Source: Photobacterium sp. CCB-ST2H9 (GTDB lineage: Bacteria; Pseudomonadota; Gammaproteobacteria; Enterobacterales; Vibrionaceae). Taken from it: 64,000 nucleotides of DNA. A program made the translations under genes and the position numbers. The notes under the pieces were generated by a model that worked only from the letters and a program-made list of their open reading frames with translations, did no database searches and had not been told where the DNA came from. The stretch covers positions 3,224,001 to 3,288,000 of the forward strand of contig NZ_CP100425.1 of assembly GCF_023151555.2 (NCBI RefSeq), in the 5' to 3' direction. Below, one piece after another: positions 1 to 9,341 of this stretch (within the stretch, counting starts at the first letter, position 1; the number at the start of each line of letters is the position of its first letter).

Positions 1-816
1 GTGATCTGCCACCGAAAACTGCGCCATCCCCTCCGCCGACAGCATGTCTGACGGGCTCTGGCTGCGGGCAATCATGGCCTCATTGTGCGTGACCGTGATG
101 CGGGAGACTTCCGGATTGGACTGACGAAAGCTGTCCAGCATGGTATCCATCCCGCTGACCTGATGCGGGCTGATCCCCAGCCGGAGGACAGGCGCCAGTC
201 GCTGCGTCACGATGTTGGCCATCGAGTCTGCTTTATGCTGCAGCCCCGACTGATAGAGCACGCCCACCATAAGAATCACACTGAGCGACATCACCGCAAA
301 CACCAGACCAAAGGCCGTCAGATAGCGGTTCGGACGGGTGCTGCGCAGCACCCGCCAGACAAACAGCCCGGCCAGCAATGCCACCAGCAGCAACATGGGC
401 TGAAAGTGTGCATCGATGACTTTTTCGGTCTCGTCATTGCTGAGCAGAATTTCCAGCACGCCCGCCTGCGCAAATTTATTGTTGAGCGGAATGCTCACCA
501 GACTGCCTTCCATCTGCTCGGTGGTGTAGCGATACAACGCCTGCTGACCCGAAACGACCCGTAAATCCACGACCGAGGCATCCGACTGCGCAATCGGTGC
601 CAGCACTTTTTCCAGCCCGGCAATCTCGTGCAGCGGCACGCCCGAGCTCAGGATTTGCTCGATACCGATTCTTGCCGCTTCCGTCTGGGCCAGAATCGCA
701 TCGCGGCTTTGCTGCTGATAACTTTTCTGCGCCTGTGCGTAACCAACCACCCAAATCAGTGACAGAGACAAAACCACCAGCAGTGCACCGAGCAGCAGTC
801 GGCTGTATTGCTTCAT
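1..816 (-). CDS. Membrane protein with duplicated extracytoplasmic sensor-like segment (partial, runs off left edge)
   Basis: This reading frame stays open to base 1, giving 272 residues with the C-terminus outside the window. Hydrophobic segments lie near residues 6-26, 140-157 and 167-189. The soluble stretches at about 36-90 and 198-245 resemble each other: both have a long helix, then a GI/SG turn, then a segment ending in hydrophobic strand-like VVDLRVV or VSRITV. This suggests a tandem sensor-like module outside the membrane. The gene follows the ATP-grasp gene by about 12 bases and is probably co-transcribed with it, as an appendix to the T6SS operon. A TTG at 825 sits 6 nt after AGGAG and is an alternative start, because the ATG at 816 is about 15 nt from that site. 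I do not recognise the family, and what follows the third membrane segment is unknown. Confidence 0.75.
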   Translation of the reverse strand, partial: MKQYSRLLLGALLVVLSLSLIWVVGYAQAQKSYQQQSRDAILAQTEAARIGIEQILSSGVPLHEIAGLEKVLAPIAQSDASVVDLRVVSGQQALYRYTTEQMEGSLVSIPLNNKFAQAGVLEILLSNDETEKVIDAHFQPMLLLVALLAGLFVWRVLRSTRPNRYLTAFGLVFAVMSLSVILMVGVLYQSGLQHKADSMANIVTQRLAPVLRLGISPHQVSGMDTMLDSFRQSNPEVSRITVTHNEAMIARSQSPSDMLSAEGMAQFSVADH

Positions 817-828
817 CGTGTTCAATCA

Positions 829-1989
829 TCACTCCTGAACATCGGCCAGCGCATCAAACTGCGCCGTCAGACAATGGGCCAGCGCCAGCGGACGTCTGGC
901 TTTCAGGAAAGACAGGCGGTTGAACACCAGCGACTGAACCAGATCCGTATAGCTCATCCCCTCACGCGCCAGATCATGGCAGACCAGACTGACCTGATTC
1001 CCTGCCGGGCGCTTCAGATCAGGTTTCGGATTGGTTTCCAGCACATACAGATTGCCCTGCTTGTCCATGCGCAAATCCACCCGGACCAGCGTCTGCAAGC
1101 CAAGCTGGCGGTAAATCTTCTGACCAATTGCCGCCAACTGACCGCGCAGCGGCTCTTCGTCGACCGCCACCAGACGGTCCTGCGTGATCGGTTTGACGTC
1201 CATCGACGTGAAAATCGGCTCGTCCGCGTCGAGCAAACGCTCGGTAATCGAAAACGCCAGCGGCGTCGTCGACTGCATCAGCCTGCCGTCTTTAAAGACG
1301 AACTCTCCGGCGACCGCGACCACAAACTCGCGTCCGCCGAGAAACGGTTCAATCATCACCGTGTTGTTGGTTGCCAGACGGACTTTTTCCACCACCGAAG
1401 CCAGCTCACGACGGTCAAACACCGGGTAGACATGAACCGAAGCGCGCCCCGAGACCGGCTTGACGATAAATCCCTCGTGAAAACCCGCCGCAATCTCATC
1501 AATGGCGGACTGCTTGCCCGGGTCATCGAAGCTTTCATCAATGCCGACAGTGACAAACGGCGCCGTCGGTAGCCCGGCCGCTTTGATCTCATGCTTGAAC
1601 AGATGTTTGTTATCGAGAATCCCGGCGGTCATCGGGGAATGCCCGACGTACGGCACGCCCAGCATCTCCAGCATGGAAGGCAGATGACACATCGAGTCAA
1701 ACCCTTGCAGGCCGCCACTGTTGGTGATCACCAGATCAATGCTTTTTTCACGCAATTGCTGAGCCAGATGAATGTCTTCCGCTAGCACTTCAACATGACA
1801 AAAGCCGGATTCCGATAGCGCCTGAGCAATATCATGGGCGACCGGTGCATAGGTTTTGGTTGAACGCGGGCTCAGGTTTTCAAAAATAAAACTACCGGTT
1901 TGCGTTTTGTCGCCCCCATGAATCACGGCCACTTTCAGATGCCGGCGTATCCACGCCAGTTGTGTCTGCGAAAAAACTGAATGTGTCAT
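829..1989 (-). CDS. ATP-grasp protein, D-alanine--D-alanine ligase-like
   Basis: This 386-aa protein carries the D-Ala-D-Ala ligase style central core. It includes a GVPYVGHS loop near residue 112, then DNKHLFKHEIKAAGLPTAPF-type sequence, the ATP-grasp lysine stretch FIVKPVSGRAS near 175, the MIEPFLGGREFVVAV segment near 213 and a terminal LYVLETNPKPDLK metal-binding segment. Family knowledge: such enzymes activate a carboxylate as acyl phosphate and join it to an amine. The substrate cannot be read from the sequence, and the position after tssH rather than in a mur cluster argues against the housekeeping Ddl. The N-terminal 40 residues look specific to this subgroup. It lies about 160 bases after tssH and directly before the membrane-protein gene. 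Inference: an accessory enzyme for a peptide or cell-wall substrate. Confidence 0.8.
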   Translation of the reverse strand: MTHSVFSQTQLAWIRRHLKVAVIHGGDKTQTGSFIFENLSPRSTKTYAPVAHDIAQALSESGFCHVEVLAEDIHLAQQLREKSIDLVITNSGGLQGFDSMCHLPSMLEMLGVPYVGHSPMTAGILDNKHLFKHEIKAAGLPTAPFVTVGIDESFDDPGKQSAIDEIAAGFHEGFIVKPVSGRASVHVYPVFDRRELASVVEKVRLATNNTVMIEPFLGGREFVVAVAGEFVFKDGRLMQSTTPLAFSITERLLDADEPIFTSMDVKPITQDRLVAVDEEPLRGQLAAIGQKIYRQLGLQTLVRVDLRMDKQGNLYVLETNPKPDLKRPAGNQVSLVCHDLAREGMSYTDLVQSLVFNRLSFLKARRPLALAHCLTAQFDALADVQE

Positions 1990-2070
1990 GTCATCTACTC
2001 GTCGTATCCGTTGCTCAATTAATCAGACGTCTGGCATCTGGTGCGGCAACAATTGGTGTTTTGGTTCTTG

Positions 2071-2112
2071 TTATCTGGTGCTTGCTTTCTGGTGATTGTT
2101 ATCTGGTGATTG
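2071..2112. repeat. Short direct repeats (TCTGGTG unit, period 14)
   Basis: Three copies of TCTGGTG followed by C/A-TTG start at 2074, 2088 and 2102. They fill part of the 160-base gap between tssH and the ATP-grasp gene. Function is unknown; they may reflect replication slippage. Confidence 0.6.
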
Positions 2113-2121
2113 CAGCTGAGC

Positions 2122-2143
2122 GCGGGTTACCCGGGTAACCCGC
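2122..2143. terminator. Perfect 22-nt palindrome after tssH
   Basis: Arms of 11 bases (GCGGGTTACCC and its complement) meet without a spacer just downstream of the tssH stop. No U-run follows on the minus strand, so it may be an mRNA-end hairpin or partial terminator, or a palindromic protein-binding site. Confidence 0.45.
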
Positions 2144-2149
2144 TGGTGA

Positions 2150-4759
2150 TCAGTCAATCTGAATCCGGAACCAGCCGTCTTCGACATCGACCCGCACCGC
2201 TTTGACCGGCTTGCTTTCGCTCATGCGCACGATGCACTGATTCGCCAGTTCCGGCATCAGTTGCCGGTTGATCAGTTGCTCAACCGCACGGGCACCGGTT
2301 TCCGGAGACTGATTCAGCGCGACCAGCAGCTGCACCACGTCCGGATGATATTCAAAGCTGGCACCGTAATGTGCCGCGACGCGTTTGCGGATGCGGTTCA
2401 GGGACAGAGTTGAAATCTGCGCCATTTCCTCATCATTGAGCGGGAAATAAGGCACGATGGTCGCCCGGCCCAGAAACGCCGGTTTGAAGAACTTCTGCAG
2501 CTCCGGGAAAATCGTCTGCGTCAGTTCCGGGACCGATGGACGGCCATCCTGGCATGCATGGACGACTGCACCATCGGCAGCATTCGACGTCATGATGATG
2601 ATGGTGTTACGAAAATCGATTTCGCGGCCTTCACTGTCGGAGATCGTCCCTTTATCGAAGATCTGATAAAAGATGTCGTGCACCCCAGGGTGCGCTTTTT
2701 CCATCTCATCCAGCAGCAGTACGGAGTACGGATTTTTACGCACCGCTTCTGTGAGCACACCGCCTTTGCCGTATCCGACATAACCGGCCGGTGAACCCAG
2801 CAGCATCGACACTTTATGTTCCTCTTTGAACTCGGTCATATTGATGGTGGTGATGTTGCGCTCACCGCCGTACAACAGATCCGTCAGCGCCAGCGCGGTT
2901 TCGGTTTTACCCACCCCGCTCGGGCCGCACATCAGAAAGACGCCGACCGGTTTACGCGGATCAGTCAGCCCGGCCCGGGCCATGCGAATCGCCTGAGCAA
3001 TTTCCGCAATCGGCGTCACCTGACCAATCACCCGCTGACCAATCTGAGATTCGAGATGCATCAGGCGCTCAACTTCCGCGCTCAGCATGTTGCCGACCGG
3101 AATCCCAGTCCACAGCGCCACCACTTCCGCGATGGTCTGCTGCGTGACCTGCGGCAGCACCAGGGGCTGCTCGCCCTGAATGGCATGCAGCTGCGCCATT
3201 TTTTCGGCCAGTTGCGCCCGCTCACTACCGGCTTCCAGGTCTTCGCCAGCCAGGAACTGCGTATCCAGAGCGGACTGAAGCGCGAGAATTTCTTCCACCA
3301 GCTGAGATTCCTGCGCCCAGCGGCGGGCAATCTCATCGTGCTGCTCAGCCAGCGTTTCACGGCGCAGCTTCGCTTCCTGCAGACGCGGATCCTCCAGCGA
3401 CCACAGCGCCGCTTCATGGGTCAGGGTTTCAATTTCGTTATCCGCATAGCGAATCTGCTCCGTAATGGATTCCATCTGACGCGGCGTCGCGCTCTGGCTC
3501 AGGCCAATCCGCGAGCACGCGGTGTCGAGCAGGCTGATGGCTTTGTCCGGCAGTTTGCGCTCCGGCAGATAACGTACCGACAGGGACACCGCCGCATCGT
3601 TCGCTTCCTGCATCACCTTGACGTTATGGTGCTGCTCCAAGCTCTTTTTCACTCCGCGCAGCATGTGCACGGCATCGGCTTCGCTGGGCTCGCCGACTGC
3701 CACCACCTGAAAACGGCGGGTCAGTGCCGCATCGGATTCAAAATACTGTTTGTACTCAGCCCAGGTGGTCGCCGCGAGCGAACGGAACTCTCCGCGCGCC
3801 AGCGCAGGCTTGAGAATATTAGCCGCATCGTTCTGGCCTGCAGTCCCACCGGCACCAATCAGAGTGTGCGCTTCATCAATGAACATGATGATCGGGGTGC
3901 TGGATTGTTTGATCTCATTGATGACATCTTTCAGGCGGTTTTCGAACTCACCTTTGATGCTGGCACCGGCCTGCAGCAGCGACAGATCCAGACTGCGCAG
4001 TTCCACATTCGCCAGCGCCGGCGGCACGTTGCCGTCAACGATTTGCTGTGCCAGACCTTCAACAATCGCCGTTTTGCCCACGCCCGGATCGCCGACCAGA
4101 ATCGGACTGTTCTGACGGCGGCGGCACAAGATATCGATCGCTTTGCGGATCTCATCACCCCGACCCGAGATCGGATCCAGACGGCCACTTCGCGCCGCTT
4201 CGGTCAGGTTTTGTGAGTATTTGTCGAGTGCCGGTGTCGCGGTGTCCCCATGCTCAGCGGCCGTCTGGGAAACCGCACCGGTGTTCATCTCACTGGGCGC
4301 GCTCACCGCCAGCGACTGGCTGCGCAGCCATTCCGAAGACAGCACGGTGACCCACTGACTGAGCAGGCCGTTGTAAGCGCCTTGCTCACGGCGCTGCTTG
4401 AGCACCATCAGCAAATGAAATTCATTGACACTCAGTTGCTGTTGATTGAGTGAGGCAATCATCCAGGCATCTTTCAGCAGCTCCACCAGCTCAGGCGACA
4501 GGGACGGTGACGCATCATTGCCCCGCGTCAGACCGGACAGATAGGTGTTCAGACCTTCCAGCAACGCTTCTTTGGCCACCGAGGCCTGATTCAATGCGGT
4601 TTCCCAGCCTTTGGACTGTTGCAGCAAATGCAAAAACCAGTGTTGTGGCTCGATGGAAAAATGGCCGCGACTGACGCACTCGCCTGCTGCCGCTTCAAGC
4701 GCGTTTTTCAGCAACGGGGTCAGCCTTTTGACCAGACTCTGTAATTCGATATTGATCAT
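2150..4759 (-). CDS. tssH: Type VI secretion AAA+ ATPase TssH (ClpV)
   Basis: This 869-aa ClpB/Hsp100-family protein disassembles the contracted TssB/TssC sheath in the cytoplasm so that its subunits can be reused. It has an N-terminal Clp repeat domain (about 1-150). The first AAA+ module has Walker A GDPGVGKT near 222 and Walker B MFIDEAH near 292. A coiled middle domain spans about 400-530. The second AAA+ module has GPSGVGKT near 600 and VLLLDEMEKAHP near 680. Length matches ClpV rather than a truncated Clp. The ATG at 4759 follows TTAGGA. It is the ninth gene of the minus-strand T6SS operon, 8 bases after tssG. Confidence 0.96.
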   Translation of the reverse strand: MINIELQSLVKRLTPLLKNALEAAAGECVSRGHFSIEPQHWFLHLLQQSKGWETALNQASVAKEALLEGLNTYLSGLTRGNDASPSLSPELVELLKDAWMIASLNQQQLSVNEFHLLMVLKQRREQGAYNGLLSQWVTVLSSEWLRSQSLAVSAPSEMNTGAVSQTAAEHGDTATPALDKYSQNLTEAARSGRLDPISGRGDEIRKAIDILCRRRQNSPILVGDPGVGKTAIVEGLAQQIVDGNVPPALANVELRSLDLSLLQAGASIKGEFENRLKDVINEIKQSSTPIIMFIDEAHTLIGAGGTAGQNDAANILKPALARGEFRSLAATTWAEYKQYFESDAALTRRFQVVAVGEPSEADAVHMLRGVKKSLEQHHNVKVMQEANDAAVSLSVRYLPERKLPDKAISLLDTACSRIGLSQSATPRQMESITEQIRYADNEIETLTHEAALWSLEDPRLQEAKLRRETLAEQHDEIARRWAQESQLVEEILALQSALDTQFLAGEDLEAGSERAQLAEKMAQLHAIQGEQPLVLPQVTQQTIAEVVALWTGIPVGNMLSAEVERLMHLESQIGQRVIGQVTPIAEIAQAIRMARAGLTDPRKPVGVFLMCGPSGVGKTETALALTDLLYGGERNITTINMTEFKEEHKVSMLLGSPAGYVGYGKGGVLTEAVRKNPYSVLLLDEMEKAHPGVHDIFYQIFDKGTISDSEGREIDFRNTIIIMTSNAADGAVVHACQDGRPSVPELTQTIFPELQKFFKPAFLGRATIVPYFPLNDEEMAQISTLSLNRIRKRVAAHYGASFEYHPDVVQLLVALNQSPETGARAVEQLINRQLMPELANQCIVRMSESKPVKAVRVDVEDGWFRIQID

Positions 4760-4767
4760 AGGTTTTC

Positions 4768-5751
4768 CTAACTTAACGTCAGTGGCATCTCGACAAACTG
4801 CCGGTGCTCCGTCTGATGATTCATCCAGGCCGACTGGCCGATACGTAATGCGCTGTCACTGCGCCCGGACAGTCTCACGCGCGGCAGATACTCGCTGTTC
4901 ACTTTCATATACAGGGCGTACTTGGTATTGACCCCCATGTAACTGCGCACCAGATGGTCCAGCGCACGGATCATGGCTTTGTCATGGCGAATCGCCAGAT
5001 AGTGGTCATAATCTCTCGGGCAGATTTTAATCTTCAGTTTCTGTCCGGCCATCGGCGTGGTTTTCCCGACCAGCGCACCCATGCCCAGTTGCCGGTTCTG
5101 TCCGGTCCGCCCGATCTGCGTCAGGGAACAGGGGGTCAGCGGCAGGTATTCCAGCGCGCTGCGCTCAATCGCAAATTCCGCCGAGAAGTAATCTTCCAGC
5201 ATGGCTTTCAGTGCCAGCGGGCAGGTCAGCTTCATCCCCAGCAGCCCGGTATACTGAATCAGATGGCTGGCCGGGATCGGACTTTCATGGCCGCTTTGTC
5301 CGGCCAGATTCGCCAGCATCCCGGTCACCGACAGCCGATGACGGTTCCAGCTGAACGACGCTTCTTCAATCTGGGCCGTCAGATCATGCTTGTGCTGGAC
5401 CTGGCAGTAGAGGCGAAAATAGCGGTTGTTGAAGGCGTCGAAAAAATCGAGCGGTGCCTGCTCCCCCAGATCAAAATTCGCGCTGAGCGCCTCTTTAAAC
5501 ATGGTGCGGGGCATGGTGCTCTGGCTGCCGGACAAGGCCGGCAGTGACGCCTTCAGGGTGTAATCCGAGACCGCATTCACGGCCACCCCGGTCACTTCAC
5601 TGGGGTAGTAAGCTGGTAACAGTTCCGCACTGAAACGGACCTCCGGACGACGGCCGGACAGCGCCGCCTGATGCTTGAACACCTGCCAGGCCTTCTCCAG
5701 TGCAACGCTGAACTGACCGCTCAGCAGGCGGTTTACAGCAGACTCTTGCAT
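4768..5751 (-). CDS. tssG: Type VI secretion baseplate protein TssG
   Basis: This 327-aa protein of the TssG/ImpH family belongs with TssE, TssF and TssK in the T6SS baseplate wedge. The ATG at 5751 is chosen because GAGGAG lies 6 bases upstream and the product then begins MQESAVNRLLSG. A longer frame exists upstream but lacks such a site. The gene overlaps the end of tssF by 19 bases, the usual arrangement for this pair. Recognition rests on size, position and sequences such as YLPLTPCSLTQIGRTGQN and the GQKLKIKICPRDY region near the C-terminus. Confidence 0.92.
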   Translation of the reverse strand: MQESAVNRLLSGQFSVALEKAWQVFKHQAALSGRRPEVRFSAELLPAYYPSEVTGVAVNAVSDYTLKASLPALSGSQSTMPRTMFKEALSANFDLGEQAPLDFFDAFNNRYFRLYCQVQHKHDLTAQIEEASFSWNRHRLSVTGMLANLAGQSGHESPIPASHLIQYTGLLGMKLTCPLALKAMLEDYFSAEFAIERSALEYLPLTPCSLTQIGRTGQNRQLGMGALVGKTTPMAGQKLKIKICPRDYDHYLAIRHDKAMIRALDHLVRSYMGVNTKYALYMKVNSEYLPRVRLSGRSDSALRIGQSAWMNHQTEHRQFVEMPLTLS

Positions 5752-7526
5752 CCGGTTCTCCTCGGAAACGCCATAAACACCCCGTCCTGGCCTTCCAGAC
5801 AAATATCGACCTGCGTGAAGCTGTTGAACCCGGCAAAGTAAGCAAAAAAGTGGTCCAGCAGACGGCTGAACAAGGCGAACCCACCGTTCACATTGCCCGG
5901 TGCCAGGGTCACGGTAATCTTGGTGCCGTACGCAAAACAGGTTTTCCCTGAAACCCGGATCGGGGCCACAACCTGTTCCTGCTCTATTTTCTGCACCGAC
6001 TCGATGTACAGATAATTTTGTGCACTCTGATTGTGGTTATAGAGATCGAACACGTTTTTCAGCGTCGCAGCCGGATTCTCCGTCCCCAGAATGGCGTGGT
6101 AGTTAAAATGCAGGTGGCACAGCAGCGCCCACACATTCTGATTCGCATCCCGGCTTCTGACCGGCAGTGCAGGACGACGCAGCAACTGCATGCGCGCCGG
6201 AATCGTCAGCGACTCACGGCAGGTGACGCGGCTGTTGACCGGCAGCGAACCGGCCCGGACGCCGTCGGTTGCCGTGGCACTGACCTGCCACACGCGTGGC
6301 GATCCCGTCGCATGATAGTGTTCCGGATCTGCCACTTTCAGGCTGCTGTCGAGCACGCCCCGTTCATGAAAGTTCTGCACCAGCTGCCAGCGCAGCCCCG
6401 TTTCCGCACGGTCAAATTTTTCGCTGTAAATCTGCGGCACACTGACCGGATCACCCGCGGTGACATCGAGCACTTCGTCCACGGAAAACACTTCCAGGAC
6501 TTTGCCCTGACTGGCATCCAGATGGACAGGGTACTGTTTATGGAAAAAATCGATCTGCAAGGGTTCCGACGCTTGCTGGTGCAGGTTAACCAGCGGCGTC
6601 GAGAACAGAGAAAAATGCTGGGCATTCAAGGTCCGGGCCAGCTCGACACTCAGCTCTTCGACAAAAATCTGCACCCGGAACTCACTGCCCGTGATCTGCT
6701 GCAATGCGTCCCGCACATCAATGCTGAACCCGTGAAAACGCTCGGGAAACATAAAAAATTCGGTCAGGAGCTTAAAGCCGCCAAAGCTGGCAGCCTGATA
6801 CGGCAGAACGGTATCTTCGGCATCAAAACCCACCGGACGCAATGCCGTCGGCCCCAGATCAACCCGGGTGTCCGTTCGGGTCACCGCACTGCAGATCCGC
6901 ACTTGCGACGTGCCCTGAGACAGCAGGTCATACAGACGCAGGGTGAAATGGCTGTCCCCTTTGAGGTGCAACCTCAATTCATCAATGTCCAGCGCCGACA
7001 GATCACAGCCCTCATCCGTCGCAGCGATGGTCAGCTCAATCATCGCTTTGGCATGCTCTGCCCCTGCCGGTTTAGCCATTTCAAACGGCGCAAAGGTCAC
7101 CTCTGCATTGCGGATGGTGACCGGCAACAGCGCGACGGTTTGGGTGGAACGAAAGATGGCACTTTCGCCCTGTTCATCCGCCAGCTCAAACTCGGTGCCT
7201 GCCGGAATCCGGTGCACAGCATTGGCTTCCGGTGAAATCTCGAAATCCAGCACGGTGTAGGACGGCACCGGGCGCAGATAATGGGGAAACAACAAACGAA
7301 CCAGACTTTCCGTCAGCTCCGGAAAGGAATCATCCAGACGCTGCTGAAGACGACCGTTCAGCAGCGCGACGCTCTCCACCAAACGGGCGATTTGCGGATC
7401 ATCGATGCTGTCTTTGCGAATGCCGAGCGCACGCGCCGCGCCCGGATGACGCGCCGAAAACTCAGTGGCTTCATCCCGGATGAAACGCAGTTCCTGTTCA
7501 AAATACGAGAGCAGAGAATCAGACAA
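5733..7526 (-). CDS. tssF: Type VI secretion baseplate protein TssF
   Basis: This 597-aa TssF/ImpG/VasA-family protein is a core subunit of the baseplate wedge, two copies joining one TssG. The N-terminus MSDSLLSYFEQELRFIRDEA followed by FSARHPGAARALG is characteristic, as is the SLVRLLFPHYLRPVPSYTVL block near residue 70. Full length for the family. The start overlaps the end of tssE by 8 bases and the end overlaps tssG, so the three are translated in a chain. Confidence 0.95.
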   Translation of the reverse strand: MSDSLLSYFEQELRFIRDEATEFSARHPGAARALGIRKDSIDDPQIARLVESVALLNGRLQQRLDDSFPELTESLVRLLFPHYLRPVPSYTVLDFEISPEANAVHRIPAGTEFELADEQGESAIFRSTQTVALLPVTIRNAEVTFAPFEMAKPAGAEHAKAMIELTIAATDEGCDLSALDIDELRLHLKGDSHFTLRLYDLLSQGTSQVRICSAVTRTDTRVDLGPTALRPVGFDAEDTVLPYQAASFGGFKLLTEFFMFPERFHGFSIDVRDALQQITGSEFRVQIFVEELSVELARTLNAQHFSLFSTPLVNLHQQASEPLQIDFFHKQYPVHLDASQGKVLEVFSVDEVLDVTAGDPVSVPQIYSEKFDRAETGLRWQLVQNFHERGVLDSSLKVADPEHYHATGSPRVWQVSATATDGVRAGSLPVNSRVTCRESLTIPARMQLLRRPALPVRSRDANQNVWALLCHLHFNYHAILGTENPAATLKNVFDLYNHNQSAQNYLYIESVQKIEQEQVVAPIRVSGKTCFAYGTKITVTLAPGNVNGGFALFSRLLDHFFAYFAGFNSFTQVDICLEGQDGVFMAFPRRTGCKSLL

Positions 7527-7935
7527 GATTCGATTTCCTTACATCTAGTTTGTTGCTGCTGAGATCCAAAAAGGAGTCCAGCACAATCGCTTCTTCACCC
7601 AGCTCAGAATGCACCACCGCAGAGAGACGAAAACACAGCTGGTTCTGGGCCGATTTATTCTCCTGAACCTCAATTTCAACCTGACTCAGACGGGGTTCAT
7701 ACAGGCGGATCAGACTGGCAATCTCTGCCGCGATCACATCACTGTTCGACTTACTCTGCGAGCGGGCCAGATTACGCATCCCCAGATTGGTGATGGTGCC
7801 CTCCCCGCTGCTGTAAGCGGCCGGCCAGATAGGGGCGCGGCTGGAGATGAGCGTGCAGACGTTGTCGACAATGGCATCACGTACACTGTCGATGTCGTCG
7901 TTCCAGCGCTGCGTCAGCTTGGCAATCAGGCTCAT
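7519..7935 (-). CDS. tssE: Type VI secretion baseplate protein TssE (gp25-like)
   Basis: This 138-aa protein of the gpW/gp25 family corresponds to the phage T4 gp25 wedge protein that starts sheath polymerisation. The region around residues 55-85 (NLGMRNLARSQSKSNSDVIA) and the following RLYEPRLSQVEIEV segment fit the family. In the latter, EPRL is the conserved tract seen in gp25-like proteins. The start overlaps the preceding tssC-like stop as ATGA, indicating coupled translation. Confidence 0.93.
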   Translation of the reverse strand: MSLIAKLTQRWNDDIDSVRDAIVDNVCTLISSRAPIWPAAYSSGEGTITNLGMRNLARSQSKSNSDVIAAEIASLIRLYEPRLSQVEIEVQENKSAQNQLCFRLSAVVHSELGEEAIVLDSFLDLSSNKLDVRKSNLV

Positions 7936-9293
7936 GGGCGCGCTCCGATATCCTGGCCAGAGACTGAGGTGGTCAGCACCACCTGGGCATCCATCATTTC
8001 GTACTGATACTGCGGCTGGAGCATGATTTCACACAGATAACGGGTCCGGTCCTGAGGCGATTCCTCTATTCGGACCTGACAGGACTTGAGCGGATAACGC
8101 GCCATGATCGAGTCTTCGCCGTAATCCACTTCACTGATGTAATTCTGCAGCCAGCGCTCCAGGCTGCGCTTACAGTCTTCCGCGCTGTCATAACGGCCGA
8201 TCTGATCCCGGATCTGCGCTTTGATGTAGTGACCGAACCGGCACGCCATCAAATTCGTCTGCAGCATGCCCAGCTGACGCGTCGCTTCATTCGGCGCACG
8301 CCAGACCGACTGATTACTGAAAAAGCCTTTGTGTCCGCTCAGGTATAAACTGGTCAGCGGGATAAATCCCTGTTGCGCCCAGAAGCCGTCATCTTCGCTG
8401 TACAGATCGACTTTGGCCTGAACCGACTCCGACGACGCCACAATCGCGCCGAATGAGGCGAACTCATCGTATGAACGCAAGAAACCAAACCAGCTGATGC
8501 GGTCAAATTCCCGGATGACATTGCTGGTCAGCAGATAGGCACTGTTGCCCCACAGCGCCTGATCGCGGCCCTGCATTTCACTGAACAGAAAGCCCGCGGG
8601 GTACTGTTGATAAGGCGGACGCTGCAGGTATTCCGGCATCACCAGATGCAGAAAGCGCGCAGATGGTTTGTCACGCAGCAGTTGCCAGGAGGCAAAATCA
8701 CGGCTGTTGACGATCCGCTCCGCTCTCGCGCTGTCATGCAGCTGACGGCTCTGATCATCACCAAAAAAGTGTTCATCCACGCCCATCACCACAGGACACA
8801 ATGCCAGCTCGCCGAGTTCGGAGAGCAACTGCAGGGTATAGAGATCGTCGTAACCCAGCTCGTCCCCGTAATCGGAAGTGACTTTGTGATCCACCATCAC
8901 CATGCCAAACGGCGTCCCGCCTGCGGTATCAAACTCTTTGGCATAGAGTTTTTTGTACAGCGCACTCTGTTTGAGATCGAACGAGTAATTGAGGTCGCTC
9001 GAAACCATGTGCCAGCTCAGATCGAGCAGTTTGATTTTGACCCGACGCTGAGAGACCGGCAGCGCCGTCAGTGAAGCCAATCCGAGCCAGGACGCTTCCA
9101 GCTGCTTAAAATGTTCATGCTGAATGACGGCCGACAGCTGTTCACTCACGGCTTGATCCAGCTCGGCAATCAGCCGGATCAGTTGTGCTTTGAATTGAGC
9201 CGTCGACTGGTTCCTGGCGCATACCAACAGCTCCTGCCAGGCCAGGTTCGCAAGCATCGGGGGCATCGCTGTGTGCTGAGGGTGTGTTTTCAT
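7932..9293 (-). CDS. Second TssC/VipB-like sheath protein
   Basis: This 453-aa protein is clearly paralogous to the TssC encoded next to it. It shares FKQLEASWLGLASL (TssC has FQKLEGTWLGLQKL), a KIKLLDLSW segment and EFDTAGGTPFGMVMVDHKV (TssC has EFGTAGGQPYGVLLGDYEF). It also keeps a C-terminal RYPLKSCQVRIEESP matching RHPLVEAKVTVEEQ. Known: one TssC per sheath subunit is normal, and some T6SS loci carry an extra TssC-like gene of uncertain role. It may cap or modify the sheath or baseplate interface. Start is the ATG at 9293; the spacing to tssC is 48 bases and the end overlaps tssE. Confidence 0.85.
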   Translation of the reverse strand: MKTHPQHTAMPPMLANLAWQELLVCARNQSTAQFKAQLIRLIAELDQAVSEQLSAVIQHEHFKQLEASWLGLASLTALPVSQRRVKIKLLDLSWHMVSSDLNYSFDLKQSALYKKLYAKEFDTAGGTPFGMVMVDHKVTSDYGDELGYDDLYTLQLLSELGELALCPVVMGVDEHFFGDDQSRQLHDSARAERIVNSRDFASWQLLRDKPSARFLHLVMPEYLQRPPYQQYPAGFLFSEMQGRDQALWGNSAYLLTSNVIREFDRISWFGFLRSYDEFASFGAIVASSESVQAKVDLYSEDDGFWAQQGFIPLTSLYLSGHKGFFSNQSVWRAPNEATRQLGMLQTNLMACRFGHYIKAQIRDQIGRYDSAEDCKRSLERWLQNYISEVDYGEDSIMARYPLKSCQVRIEESPQDRTRYLCEIMLQPQYQYEMMDAQVVLTTSVSGQDIGARP

Positions 9294-9341
9294 CGACTAC
9301 TCAATTCAAAACATTCGGAGGCGGTCTGCCTCCGAATCGGA

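Noticed and set aside
829..1989. Housekeeping D-alanine--D-alanine ligase (ddl)
   Set aside because: It lies after tssH with no mur/fts context and has an unusual N-terminal extension, so only a ligase-like call is justified.
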